NCBI GenBank assembly: GCA_004009845.1
Contig: RMBW01000039.1
Coordinates: 186,001-250,000 of the forward strand
Source: Davidsoniella eucalypti
Lineage: Eukaryota; Ascomycota; Sordariomycetes; Microascales; Ceratocystidaceae
Direction of reading: 5' to 3'
DNA: 64,000 nt
Positions within the stretch are counted from its first letter, which is position 1. Each line of letters opens with the position of its first letter. This document shows, piece after piece, positions 36,720 to 48,762 of the stretch. The notes under the pieces were generated by a model. It was not told where the DNA came from, searched no databases, and worked only from the letters and a program-made list of their open reading frames with translations. The position numbers and the translations under genes are program-made.

Positions 36720-37558
36720 ACTGTCGGAAAAAAATAAAGCCATCAAGAAACAAGCTGTAAGGGGGAACTTGAAACGGCGGGAAGATTGATGGTGTTGTGC
36801 TTTTTTTTTTCCTTTTATCAAAGTACAAGAAAAGGGGATTAGGAATAGTCGGCATTATACATGACTGGATACATAAAATAAGCATTTGATGACTGAATTG
36901 AACTGTCTTCATCTAAGACCAACCATCCAAATTTGATTTGATAAATAATATGTTTAATGCCGTCCCTGGCATTGAAAGACCAGACTTGATGACGAAGATG
37001 ACGTGAAATAAGCTACCGAGTACAACGCAAGGGAAACAAGATAACCAAGCTAAAATCTTATAGCGGCGATACCACCGCCCATGGAAGTAAATATAACTCC
37101 GAGATCAGTTTCAGCGGTATGCTATGATGGGCAGGTATTTTCTCTTTCGTAGAGGCACCAGACTTCAGTCACTTTGGTTAGCCTACCGAGCAAGAAGATG
37201 TGTCAGAAAGTTGTATCTTACAAACAGAAAGATCGATGCTTTCTTTCGAAGTATAATTCAGATAGTTGATAGTAGAGAACTGTCAACCAATGGCATTTTG
37301 TGGTTACAGAAGGGGGAGATGGTTGTCTCTTAAAACCGGTTCATAGATATATAACATTGATGTGCATTGTGTCGACATCTAAACATGTCTAAATTCTACC
37401 AACAATTGGAATAATGGTCCAAAGGACCGGCTTTTCTGTCAAATGACAGGCTGGGCTAAAAGAGTACTTTCTCAACATTTCCACAACGAAAGAGGCACTC
37501 GAAACTAGACCTTGATTACTCCTATCGAAGAGGAAGCAGCATCAACTATACCGCTATG
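36720..37558. other. Convergent 3' region between TRM2 and SHE4
   Basis: AT-rich, no supported gene or RNA. The small frame at 37124-37333 has no recognisable features. Confidence 0.5.
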
Positions 37559-39747
37559 TCACTCCTTCTTTTCAAGAAGAATTTTCATCGCACTCACGAT
37601 TACTTCAATGACTTCGGGACGCCGACTAGTCTTGGCACAGGCCATAAGAACCTGAACTCCGTTACTTTCCAACACCTTCTTCCTCGCCCTTTCACCAGAC
37701 GCAGATTCCGCTGACAGCATGTTATATAAAATAACAGCAGCACGATGCCGTAGATCCTCATTTTCTTCATCACACATACCGATGACGACCTTGAGACCTT
37801 TCTCTCTCTCCAAAATTCCATCAATTACACCGTCAAATCCTGATATCGATGCGAGCGCACCTCCCGCAGCACTGCGGATACCCTCGTTTTCGGCATCGGC
37901 TAGGGCCAGTAGAATATTCAACCGATCGAAAGCCTGTGGACTGCCGTCAGCGTATAGGGCAATGCCTTCAGGGTTTTGAACCAAGTTGCAAACAAGCTCC
38001 ATGGTTGCCTTGCAAACCATAGCGTTGTTTGATAGCAGAAGATCTTCAATCTTGGCCCACGAGCTACGGATTAGAATTCTATGGGTGTCGTCATCATTCA
38101 TAGAGGCCAAGTTTGTAAGGGCCATAAGACCTTCAAATGTAGGTAAGAAATTCTTGCGTCCGCTAGACTCGTCAGGTGTAAGAAGAGACACTAGTGGAGG
38201 AAGTGCCGCATGTTGTGAGATGTTACTGTTTCCACCAAACACCATTGCCGGGTTAGTGCTGATCATGATGCGTGCTAGAGAATGTGCTGCTGTGTGCTTT
38301 CCAACTTCATCAGAAGCTGGCATCATAGCCCACGATGTCAACATGAGTCTGACTGCGCCTTGTTGCACGAGTTTACCGCGTATTGACTTGATAGATGCTA
38401 GTGAGTTGACAATGTTTACGACTAGATTCAAAGATGCTGGCGACCCATTCTTGCTATGCGTGACAAGAACAGGTACTATTCCGGCCTCAAACACACGTAG
38501 ACACCGAGCGTCTACATGGTTATCGTCATCTAGAGGGTTAGGGCCTGCAATCTTTCCTGCAGCATTTGCATATGCTTTAAGCTGATTCATCTTCTGCTCT
38601 TCGACAGTTAGAACAGGACGGTATCGCGTGAGATTGACTAACACGCTGAGCGCACCATACGTGGTAGGTGATCGTGGAGCAGCTTCCTCAAGCTGTTTGA
38701 TGATGTTCTTCAGGAACTTGGAGTCTTTGGAAAGGCTTTCTTTGACTGTGGGCTGAAGAGATGCGTAAGCCAAGCCTTCAACTGCTTGGCTATGGCTTTT
38801 ATCTCTGTCGTCATCAACAAGCATTTCCGTGAACATACTAGAGAGATTCTCGATGCTTGTTGCAGCAACAGACACACGCTGTTCAGAGTCTTTACTCTGA
38901 GGTGAGCGGACGGCCTTCGTTCTGTTGGTTAGACAGTTAGTTAAACAAAAGAAAGACAGCCAATTAAGACTATACAAAAGAGTCAGGAGGAAGTACCAAC
39001 CTGAAGTTTAGCCAGAATGACAGCGGCTAGCTTCTGCACTTGTTGCGAGTGTCTTCTCATAGAGATCGATCCTTCTTGCTGGTCGTGCTGCGGTTCAGTA
39101 GCTTTGGGATTTGGACTACCATCAGGATCCTGATCCACGATCTCATCGAGCCACTCTAGGCAGTATTTCTGCACTGCTTCCCTGCAGAGGCTGTTCATGC
39201 ACGCAGCACTGAGCATTTCCAAACACGCCGTCTCAACCTTGCGGCTCTTCCACTTCCGGCGCATCAGCGTACCTAAGCTAGACAAAAAGCCCTCCTTAAG
39301 AAAGACTTCTGCGGTAACGTCAGGGACGATGGGAAACGCGGCAGCGGCCACGCAGAACGCCACGATGTAGTCATCATAGGTGCCACGCTGCACGCGAGTA
39401 ATGAAGAAATTCTTGAGCTTCTCTGCGCCGGATTCCGTGGCTGCTTGAAGATACGCCGACATGGTGAGCGTAGCATGGCCACGCACAATCTCGGGCTGGC
39501 GCATATCTAGATATCCTAGAAGGGTGTCGACGCAGTCAGAGTCGATCACGCGGGTGATGGAGTGGTAGTCTTGTGCCTTTTGCGATACCTTGTCCTCAGA
39601 CAGATATTTGGTCAGTTTATCGAGGTCTTTGCAGGTCTCTTCATCTTCTTGGCCGCCTTCCATGAGCCGTGCAATAGTAAGCTGGACATCATTCTCCACG
39701 TTGCTGAAAGGGCCAGCCGGCATCGCGGCTACAGCAGTCGAGGCCAT
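37559..39747 (-). CDS. SHE4: UCS-domain myosin chaperone (She4/Cro1/UNC-45 family)
   Basis: Folds and stabilises myosin motor domains and so supports actin-based endocytosis, cytokinesis and polarity. Minus-strand exons 39747-39001 and 38914-37559 give 700 aa. The whole protein is an armadillo-like helical array: an N-terminal segment with the conserved VSQKAQDYHSITRVID region, and a C-terminal UCS domain with repeated ALxNLASM, ELVCNLVQNPEG, SAAGGALASISG and RHRAAVILYNML helices. As in yeast She4, there is no TPR domain in front. The intron donor is CAG|GTTGGT. Two AGs lie 7 nt apart at the acceptor; only the distal one (GAAG|GCC) keeps the reading frame, giving AKLQ-AVRSPQ. It diverges from TFB4 across about 0.7 kb. 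Confidence 0.9.
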
Positions 39748-40441
39748 GATTGATAGTGTAAGGAGATATTGGATTATGAATAAGAAATGGGCTGATTATG
39801 TCAAGAGTAGGTTTGATGAATCAAGTGTGAAGATGAGATCTTTTTTGGCGAAAGGGAGAAGAAAAAAACAAAATAATCAGATGGTATAGCAGCTGATTCG
39901 TGCCTTCCGAGACTATAAGTGCACACCACCTAAACCGGTAGAAAGGAGCTCTTCTCGTTGCAGTAACAGCCGGCAACAAAGAAAGCTTACCCACTGCATC
40001 ATTGCCACTTAAGCACTGCCCCTCCATGAAAGACAAGGGTTGCTTATCTTATCACTTAGAATATCTTTAACTGTAACTGACTTAGGTGCGCGGTCACGTG
40101 TCTTGGCGTTAGCAGCGGGCCCCATTTCGTCAGAATTACAGCGTGTTCGTCGCCAGGTTTTAGAGCTACGCGGCGGATAGTCTAGTAGATAGAAACCCAC
40201 AGCCTTCCGGCTTTGACTTCATTCGTTTCGAGACCAAGAGATCTGGCAATGAGACATCACCCTAGGCATACGTTATTTTACATTTGGGCTTTCTCGTCTT
40301 GTTTGGCTTGCCAAAGTTGGACTCTTCCTTCGTGTCCATAGGAGACACAACATATCTATCATTTCATCCTACTTTTTTTTCTCGTTTTCTTTTTTTCATC
40401 TGTTTCGTAGCGAAATATCACTATTATAAACGTCATTCGCT
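39748..40441. promoter_or_regulatory. Divergent SHE4/TFB4 promoter with a CACGTG box
   Basis: A 694-bp intergenic region serving genes on both strands. A palindromic CACGTG E-box at 40095-40100 is centrally placed in GGTCACGTGTC, the type of site bound by Cbf1/bHLH factors. The TFB4-proximal 100 bases are CT-rich leader. Binding is not shown. Confidence 0.4.
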
Positions 40442-41530
40442 ATGAACGCCGTCGATGCCTCGGACCATTTCGAGGCCAGCGGGAGTAACAATGACTCGGC
40501 AGCCTCTATCTTGGTGATCGTTATCGACACCAATCCCCGGGCCTGGGCGGCCTTGAGCAGCAGCCTCCCTCTATCAAAGGCCATTGCCAACGTCCTCGTC
40601 TTCCTCAATGCGCACATGGCCCTTGGTACCGCTAACCAAGTTGCCGTCATTGCTTCACACACAAACCGCGCTGCTTGGCTTTATCCACAACCACAGCCGG
40701 TCGGCGAGGGTGATGGAGATGTCGCCATGCAGGATGCTGCTGCCTTTGGGGTGAGCTCAGCACACAAAGAAGCGGCGCTCATCCATGTCGAGAACACAGT
40801 CTTGAGCAGCTACGACAAACTAGTATCAAGCACTACAGAAGCAGATCTCAACTGCATAACAACCCAATTGTCGGGGGCCTTGACGCTAAGTCTCAACTAT
40901 ATCAACCGCATCTTTCTCAATGTCAATGCTGCCAAGGTGGGTCTAGCCGAAGAAGAACATAAAGTCATATCCAAGGCTCGAATCAACGGCAGAATTCTCG
41001 TTATATCAGTTTCGGACTCAGAGCCATCACAGTATATTCCCACTATGAATGCTGTGTTTGCTGCTGCACATAGCAGTATCGCCATCGACACTCTCGCTCT
41101 TTGTGGTGACGCAACACTTCTCCAACAAGCCGGCTTCATCACTAACGGCACATTCTTGCGTGCCCCTGAGCCACGCGGCTTTCTACAGTATCTTATGGTC
41201 GGCTTTTCGTCAGATAACGAGATAGCAGCCCGTCTGATTCCAGCCTCGCATACCACCGTAGATTTCCGCGCAGCCTGTTTTTGTCACGGCCGGGTGGTCG
41301 ACACTGGATTTGTGTGTTCGATTTGCCTCAGTATATTCTGTGAAGTTCCACCAGATTCAGAGTGCCTGACTTGTGGAACAGTTCTAGATACGGGCTTGCA
41401 TGGCATAAAGCCAGCGGTGATCCCGCGCAAAAAGAAGAAGAAGAAGAAGGCCATGTCAAATGGAGCGGGAACTCCCGTCGCTAATGGTGGCGCCAGAGAA
41501 AATACAGGAAGTGCAACACCACGGCCATAA
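40442..41530 (+). CDS. TFB4: TFIIH core subunit Tfb4 (p34)
   Basis: Structural subunit of the TFIIH core used in RNA polymerase II initiation and nucleotide excision repair, where it pairs with Ssl1/p44. Single exon, 362 aa. The N-terminal von Willebrand A-like domain starts with SILVIVIDTNPRAW and continues through NVLVFLNAHMAL and RILVISVSDSEPSQYIPTMNAVFAA. The C-terminal zinc module has CFCH, CSICLSIFC and CLTCGTVLD. A Lys-rich run and a Gly/Ala tail follow. Length and domain order match the family (yeast Tfb4 338 aa). The start is the first ATG after the CT-rich leader. Confidence 0.95.
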   Translation: MNAVDASDHFEASGSNNDSAASILVIVIDTNPRAWAALSSSLPLSKAIANVLVFLNAHMALGTANQVAVIASHTNRAAWLYPQPQPVGEGDGDVAMQDAAAFGVSSAHKEAALIHVENTVLSSYDKLVSSTTEADLNCITTQLSGALTLSLNYINRIFLNVNAAKVGLAEEEHKVISKARINGRILVISVSDSEPSQYIPTMNAVFAAAHSSIAIDTLALCGDATLLQQAGFITNGTFLRAPEPRGFLQYLMVGFSSDNEIAARLIPASHTTVDFRAACFCHGRVVDTGFVCSICLSIFCEVPPDSECLTCGTVLDTGLHGIKPAVIPRKKKKKKKAMSNGAGTPVANGGARENTGSATPRP

Positions 41531-41769
41531 TCTTTCTCTCTGCATTCATTGATTTTTGTTTATTTTCATTATATATTTGTTTTCGCCGTCGATATAATTT
41601 TCACGGCTGAACCTATGTAGTAACGATTCTTATGACGACACACCATATTCAGAGGTTTAATCATGAAATATTGTGAATAAAATTATAATTTGATATATAT
41701 GCTTGCTATTAATGATGTATGCAATACTATGTTAAGTTAAAAGAAACAATGGAATGGGGTACCATAAAG

Positions 41770-43364
41770 TCAAGCCTTGGACCTGCGAGCACCACGTACA
41801 ACCTCGTTTGATGTGTCAGACGGTCGTCTTGAGATAAGACACATTGGATCTTTGTCGTTCTCTGTCATAGACGCTAGTGCAAATGAGCTAGTGTTGTGGG
41901 CGAAATAAAAGTATACTCCATGGTTTGTCTGTTTCACCGTTAACACGCCAATGGCAGCCTCTGCCGGTGAGAACTTGACACCTGGATGTCCCATGAAGTC
42001 ATTCTCTACAAAGGATTGCATGATGAGATCTTCATTTATCTCACTGACATCGCGACCTAGTTCATTTAGTCGATTCTCCTTGTAGATGCGCTCAGCGCAT
42101 CTTTGCGACGCAAGCGTAGTTGACATGTGCTCTCCAGTGCCGCTGGCTACAGAGGCAACGGACACACCATCCTCCTCATGTGGATTGCGAGGAATTACTG
42201 CTGCTCCAACGCCTACCAGCGCGGCAGGACCAACACGGCCACGGTGCTTCATGCCAATGCCACCTGACGATGCAGCTGCTGCGATGTTGCCCATACAGTC
42301 AATGGCAATTGCACCAATAGTGTCAATAATGTCATCTTTGCCCATCTCAGGTATGGCTATATCGGTAGCTTCAAGCGAGTCAAATGAAGCACTATCGAAT
42401 TTGTCGCAGTGACGCTTCCGAGAGCTAGAACTGGGAGATGCATGGCCCAATGTATCATCCGAGAGCTTGGGACTCCCACTCTTTGGAGATACGTTGATGG
42501 CATGTTCCTGATGATGGCGCTTTCTAGAAGAGCGAAGTAGCAACGACAATCTAAAGTTAGATTCTTCATCATCCTTCTTCTTGTTTGAAGAAGGTGACAC
42601 CTTTGAAGTATTGACGACGGCCTGTTGCAGTGAATGGTAATGTGCCTCTTCTATGGAAAGAGACTGGTTATTCTCTTTGCGTTTGGCCTGTGCGATATTT
42701 GCAGCTCTCAAAAGGTCATGTCGCCATTTGCAATAACGCTCTCCCGCACTTTTGGAAACGAGGTGATGGTTTTGTATCAGCGGTATACCATGGTGATGCG
42801 CAAAAGTAGCGGCACCTTTCCCAACAAGAAGATTAGGAGGGACACGACGAAGTGATAGAGGTATGTGGCTTGTTTCGAGTATCAAGCGAGCTAAAAGAAC
42901 AGGGTTTTGGACATCTATAATATGTTAGTTATGGACTTTGATAGATGAAAACATTTAAAGACTTACGAGGTACTGCACCACAGGCACCACTGCGTCCAAG
43001 ATGGTCAATAACAACAGCATCTGTTTCTACGCGGCCATCTATGGTGAGGTTGGAGCCATATCCTGCATTTGTAGACTCTGCATCTTCGAGTGATGCCACA
43101 GCGGCAGCGACAGCCTGGACGGCTGTGCCTCCATTTTTCAGGATGTTCATGGCAGCAGTGCAAGCACTATATGACTAGTTAGCACCTTGTATGGGATGTT
43201 TAAATGCGACCATCTTACTCTCGACAGGCTTCTAAATGGGGCCCTTCATTGTTTTTACTATGATATCCAGCGCCAGCGTGGACAAAGATAGCCATCAAAG
43301 GCTTCGTGGGGGTATCGAAAACAGAATTTTCTCGAGAGAAAAAGGATCCGTCGGAGCTAGACAT
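41770..43364 (-). CDS. Taspase-1-like N-terminal nucleophile hydrolase (asparaginase_2 family)
   Basis: Minus-strand exons 43364-43219, 43166-42967 and 42914-41770 keep phase and give 496 aa. The alpha part shows IFVHAGAGYHS, AVQAVAAAVASLED and STNAGYGSNL. The beta part begins at the autocatalytic Thr in the sequence DTIGAIAID, followed by GNIAAAASSGGIGMKHRGRVGPAALVGVG, the family's substrate loop. The precursor would cleave before that Thr to form the active heterodimer. Animal taspase-1 cleaves MLL and TFIIA after Asp; fungal members have unknown substrates. A long Ser/Lys-rich insert (about 195-285) separates the two parts, as in taspases and not bacterial asparaginases. Its 3' end lies 239 bp from that of TFB4. 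Confidence 0.9.
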
Positions 43365-44541
43365 GATGCTAGATTAATTACAGATACTTTGTGATAGATA
43401 TTTGAGACTCTCGAGGCTCTTCAAAGATGGCCTCGTCAAGTGTTTGAACTGATTGTTCGAATTGTAGGTTAAGAGTGGTAATCGAGTCGTGGAAACGAGT
43501 AGCAGCCCGAAACCAAAGTGATCAGGATAAACGAATTTCTTAAAGGTAGACTCGTAGGTAGATATTTCAAATAATGGCTTGCAGACGCATTCAATAATAC
43601 AATAACAGCCGTATAGTGGTATGTTTGAAGATTAAAACAATGAAAGTTTGGAAGATCAAAAATGAAAACAACGACTTCTCCAGAAAGTTAACTTCATAAT
43701 ACCATATGTAGTAGTTGCCTATATAATGGCGACAAGCAGCTTCTGCCTAGTAGGTAGATGAAAAATAATAACAAAGCTATAATCAAAACAAAGCTTAAGC
43801 ACTATACTAGGTTACTCACTCATGATATCTACCAACAAAATGATGGATAAAGCATTATAGTTAGTGAATGGTAGTATATGTTAGCTGTTTTGGTATATAT
43901 AAAACAGGGTTAATTCAATCAATAAACCCTAACTCGCGAACGACTTGATACCTAACCTTATAAACAAAGATTGTGAGCAATGAACAAGAGTATTTTTGTC
44001 ACAGTTTCAGTCATTTCAAAAGCGATATACAATTAATAAATGATATCAAATATCAACAATGAATGGCTTAAGTTTGTGAGTGTTGAAGCCATCAAATATT
44101 AGCCATAACTATCAAGACACATAGCTTGGGTGGATAGGCCATATACTGTCAGGCCAGGCCAAAATAGAGCCTAGCTCGACTATCGACCGGGGCTGGTGGC
44201 CGATTTTGGTGGGGCTCGTACACTGTTGGCAATGGAAGGCTGGCTTTGCTTCCCTGCCTAGAGAGCTGCCAACAGGTGGGCTTAGCTTGGCGTAGCAGCT
44301 TAGCAGTAGTAAAAAGCGGCAGTATGCGTTGGATTTTGGATTGGCTAGGCAATAGTTATAGTTGCTTCTAAGCAACCGACTCTCTTCCCCCTTCGTCATC
44401 AAACCAGCAAGCATCAGTTCGGTCAAGACGCCGCGGAGTTACTGATACTTTTTTCCCTCTCGACTAAATTCTACAGGCCATCGATTCCGTCTTCTCCGAC
44501 CACACCACCTTTACCCTACCGCCGCTAGTTCTTAGCCCGTC
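43365..44541. other. Divergent region between the taspase-like gene and ARP3
   Basis: The taspase-proximal part is AT-rich and carries a telobox-like AAACCCTAAC at 43924-43933. The ARP3-proximal 400 bases are CT-rich and leader-like. No gene is supported. Confidence 0.5.
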
Positions 44542-46404
44542 ATGGCAAACCAAACTCCCGCCGTTGTCATGGACAAGTAAGCTTCTTTTCCGTATGCTGT
44601 TGCGACGCTTTGCCGCCCCGCTCCAGCTCCCAATCAATTGCTGAGTCCATCGGCGCCCACTGTGAAGCGTGCTGGCGAGCTTGAGGCTGCACCCGAAACA
44701 GCTTCGTGATACCCGACAGCCATCGAGACGGCCTTACAATGTTGACTAGTAGCTAATGTCTTGCTTTTTCTATAGCGGAACCGGCTTTTCGAAGCTCGGT
44801 ATGCGCCCCTTCCCTCCGGCCCACGGCATCAATCAACCATGACATTGTTCCCGCCATAAAGAAGTCGCATCTGACCGTTGTGATACATTGCTTTTCTACA
44901 GGTTTCGCCGGAAATGACTCGCCCTCCTTCGTTTTCCCGACTGCCATCGCGACCAAGGGCCCCTCCGCTGGCTCCAGTGGTTCCGGTTCGGGCCGCCCAG
45001 CCGTCGCCAACAAGCCCTCGTTCTTGAACGGCGGTGCGGGCCCCGGTGGCCACCTTAGTGCTAAGCGCGGTACTGAGGATCTCGATTTCTTCATCGGTGA
45101 CGAGGCTATCTCTGCCGCTAGTGGTCCTGGTATGTTCAATAATCAAAATATGGGTTTGTCTCGAGTAGTACTGACAAGTGATAATAGGATATGGTCTTCA
45201 CTACCCCATCCGTCACGGACAAATAGAGAACTGGGTACAATTGTGACGAGCTACGACATTTGTATAATTGGACTTTACTAACTACTATCGATGTAGGATC
45301 ACATGGAGCGTTTCTGGTCAAACTCTATCTTCAAGTATCTGCGCGTCGAACCCGAAGACCATTTCTTCTTGTTGACTGAGCCTGTTTGTGCTATCCTTAT
45401 TATACAATCGCGTTTGTTGATCTGTGCTAACTATCGACTTGTCTTTCATAGCCGCTGAACCCCCCCGAGAACCGTGAGAACACTGCCGAGATTTTCTTCG
45501 AGTCTTTCAACTGTGCTGGAATGTACATTGCTGTCCAAGCTGTGTTAGCCTTGGCTGCCTCGTGGACCTCTTCCAAGGTTCAGGATCGTTCTTTGACCGG
45601 TACCGTCATTGACTCCGGTGATGGTGTCACCCACGTCATCCCTGTCGCCGAGGGCTATGTTATCGGTTCCTCTATCAAGTCTATCCCTATTGCTGGTCGT
45701 GATATCACTTACTTTGTCCAGTCTCTCCTGCGTGATCGTGGAGAGGCCGACTCATCTCTGCGCACTGCCCAGGAGATCAAGGAGCAGTACTGCTACGTTT
45801 GCCCTGATATCGTGAAGGAATTCTCCCGTTTCGATCGTGACCGCAGCCGTTTCATTAAGCACGTGGTTTCTCAGCCTGCTGGCCGCCAGGTCAACATCGA
45901 TGTCGGTTACGAACGTTTCCTCGCCCCCGAAATCTTCTTTAACCCTGAAATCTACAGCTCAGATTTCCTGACTCCCCTCCCCGTTGTTGTCGACAACGTC
46001 ATCCAGTCTTCGCCCATTGATGTGAGACGAGGCCTTTACAAGAATGTTGTTCTGTCTGGTGGTAGCACTCTGTACAAGGACTTTGGACGCAGATTACAGC
46101 GTGATATCAAGCAATTGGTTGACGCCCGTATCCGTGCCAGCGAGGTTCGTAGCGGTGGTGCCAAGAGTGGTGGTCTAGATGTCCAAGTCATTACTCACAA
46201 GAGACAACGCCACGGCCCGTGGTTCGGTGGTAGTCTGCTTGGTCAGACTCCCGAATTCCGCTCATACTGCCACACTAAGGCTGAGGTAGGATTGCATTAT
46301 TCAAAGCTGCCTAAAATTACATCACTAACATCTTCTAGTACCAAGAGTATGGTCCCAGCATTGTGCGTAGATTTGCCCTTTTGGGTGGCCCTGGTGGCGC
46401 ATAA
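44542..46404 (+). CDS. ARP3: Actin-related protein 3 (Arp2/3 complex)
   Basis: Subunit of the Arp2/3 complex that nucleates branched actin at endocytic patches. Seven exons keep phase: 44542-44576, 44776-44798, 44902-45129, 45188-45234, 45297-45383, 45452-46285 and 46339-46404, giving 439 aa. It starts MANQTPAVVMDNGTGFSKLGFAGND, the actin-fold phosphate-binding loop. Further landmarks are RHGQIENWDHMERFW, LLTEPPLNPPENREN, the second phosphate loop GTVIDSGDGVTHVIPVAEGY, and VVLSGGSTLYKDFGRRLQRDI. It ends YQEYGPSIVRRFALLGGPGGA. A Gly/Ser-rich insert near residue 45-75 is usual for fungal Arp3. The two tiny first exons (35 and 23 nt) were placed by the obligatory MDNGTGFSKLGFAGN continuity. Confidence 0.97.
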
Positions 46405-47502
46405 ACAAAATTATTCTTTGAACTTAGCCATCAAGATGCTCTATGAGTTGAGTTGGATACTTGTTTCTCAGCTTATGGGATAGAGTCGAGTGAATATAAA
46501 CTTAGAATGTATCGAAGTATCTCTATTATGTAGGTATCCATCACTTACTTATCTGAGCGGCCTCTTGGATGGGTTTGGTGGGCTATGTAAAGCGAGAGTT
46601 TTAGTTTATGGGTTGAGTTTAGTGTCTGTCGAGCGTTTTTGGAAACTTCAGTTCAGTGTTTCTGTGTCTCTTTGTTTCTTGCCATAACAATATCTTACAC
46701 ATACAGATTTCGTAGCATCAAATATAAGGCCAAGGGTGATAAAAATGATATCACCACACCCCTTGCTCAGAGTTTGGTTTTTGTCACATGCAAGACTTAA
46801 AAGACGGGCAGGACTTGTGTAAATATAAGCCGTGATTGGTTGGCGTGTAAAGCTGTAACTGATGTATGTGACACATGAGCTGCAACCACAATATATGTTT
46901 CTTTTTAGATAATCGTCACATGTTATATGTTGAAAAAATGCGTATGGTGTAGGTTATAATTTGTGATTTTGTGCGTGAGAAATGTCATTCTATCAAGATA
47001 TCGACCCCCCATCCACCTCCCATAGACTGGCGCAAGCTTTCCGTAAGAAAAAAACAGTAACAGCAACTAGAACCAGCCAAAAAAAGACAAGTCATACAAC
47101 AAGTCAAGGTATTGATAAAATACAAGAAAAAGAAGAATGGAAGACAAGTTTCCATCCATTGTGAAGCAAGAGTTTGTTTCGGGTTTATACAGATCGAAAG
47201 AAAGAGACAAAAAAGGGAAGATGGGGAGGAATGAAAGGTTTGTAACTGTAAGCAAAAAAGAAAAAAAAAAGAAGAAAAGAGAAAGCAAAGTAGTATGATA
47301 TGATATAAAAAAAAAAGGAGAAGAAAAGAAAAGAAGCGGATGAAGAGTATTAGAAAAGAAAAAAATAAAGAAACGACAAAGACAAAAGAAAACAGAAAAC
47401 ACCTATAGAACAAGTAGTCTATCGAGAAAGACAAAGTCATAAACACGAATTCACAAGGGCTCATCATCATTCTGCTATGTTCATACGATTCTTTGTCTGT
47501 TC
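46405..47502. other. Convergent 3' region between ARP3 and the GT34 gene
   Basis: About 1.1 kb. The right half (about 47160-47400) is very purine-rich on the plus strand, so T/C-rich on the minus strand that encodes the GT34 gene. It presumably covers that gene's 3' UTR. Long minus-strand frames here are Phe/Leu/Ser low-complexity artefacts of the tract. Confidence 0.5.
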
Positions 47503-48762
47503 TTATGCCTCCTTAAGACCGAATTTTTGGCGGTAAGTCTGGATGTAAGGAGCAGCCAGAGAAGCGCAGCTACGCTCGCCAGAGGTCGAACACTCGTTCA
47601 TATGGATAACAAAGTCGCCTTCCTGGAACTCAACGCCGTTGGTAGCATCTTGGTACGAGTTGATGGTGCGCTGAGGGATCATTCCGAGTCGTGAAAGGAT
47701 GGTGGGATGCCATTGGATGATGTGCTCCTGTTGATATGATTAGTTGCTGAATACTTCGACCGTGTATTCTCACGATGGGATATAGGAGGGACGTACCAAA
47801 GCGTGGGTATCAGCACGCTGGAAGTTGTAGCTACGGTAGAGAGGATCGAACCAAGTGTCCAGGAAGAATTTGGCCCACTCGCCATTACGGACGACGAAGC
47901 TGGCGGAGGACATGCCCTTGGCGTCTTGGGTGATGGCTAGATCAATGTCCTCTCCCTTGAGATGACCAAATGTCTTGATGATGCCATCGGGGGGGACGAT
48001 AGATTGGTCGCGGATAATCGACTTGTCAAGCTTGGAGTTGGTGAGGAAGTCGCGCTCAGGCTTGATAGTAGGATCCATTATGAGAGAGTTCTGGTCCAGA
48101 TACCAGAAGAACTTAGCCTCAGGGTACTTGGCCATGGCATGGCGCATGGCAACAACTTTAGTCCAGGACATGGGAGCGCCGTTAAGATCGTAGTCGCCAG
48201 CCTTGGCGAAGAATGTACCATAGCCTGGAGAATGACATGATTCATGTTAGCATGAGGTTCTACGTATCCTTTTTTTTTTGCCGGTTCAAGTGTTGGATAG
48301 AGAAGTTGGTGGTGATGTATGTTATGCGTGCTGTTGTGCCGTGTTGAACGACTTGCTGCGGCCACCCGAGATAGAAAAAAAAAGCTTAACTGGTAGCAGA
48401 TATCACGAGCAAGCGTCACATGCGCCGTTTTCAGCGAGTTGGCGACAAGTGGAAGGAAACATACCATTCTTCTTGGCGTAAGCCAGACGGTTATCCTCGA
48501 TGTTCTTGATGTAGTCGTGCGGGTGGCCAGTACCATCAAAGGCCGTCACGACAACCACTGGCGGCTCGCCCTTTATGACACGAGGCTTGGACCGGTGAGT
48601 CGAGCTAGAGCCGCCGGAGAACAGATACCAGAAACCGAAGATGGTGAAGAGAACGATCCCGATAAGCTTCATCTGACTCTTGCCGACATATGGCATCTTC
48701 GAGCGGCGCGGCTTGAAATGCGTCGGATTGGAATCTTTCCGCGCTGGGTAGGCGTAATGCAT
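47503..48762 (-). CDS. GT34 family mannosyltransferase subunit (MNN10/MNN11-type)
   Basis: Probable subunit of the Golgi mannan polymerase II complex that extends the alpha-1,6-mannan backbone. Minus-strand exons 48762-48465, 48224-47797 and 47727-47503 give 316 aa. It is a type II membrane protein: a basic cytosolic tail, one transmembrane helix at about 32-49 (KLIGIVLFTIFGFWYLFSG), then a lumenal catalytic domain. Family motifs are VVVVTAFDG, NRLAYAKKNGYGTFFAK, SWTKVVAMRHAM, the metal-site strand FFWYLDQNSLIM, and the C-terminal VIHMNECS. The usual DxD appears as D-Q-N. It is shorter than yeast Mnn10 (393 aa) and Mnn11 (422 aa), and which of the two it corresponds to is undecided. Confidence 0.88.

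Noticed and set aside
37124..37333. 69-codon plus-strand frame between TRM2 and SHE4
   Set aside because: No motif, lies in the shared 3' region of convergent genes.
46985..47470. Minus-strand frame that looks like a polytopic membrane protein
   Set aside because: Created by a long purine tract on the plus strand; Phe/Leu/Ser low complexity without loops or motifs.
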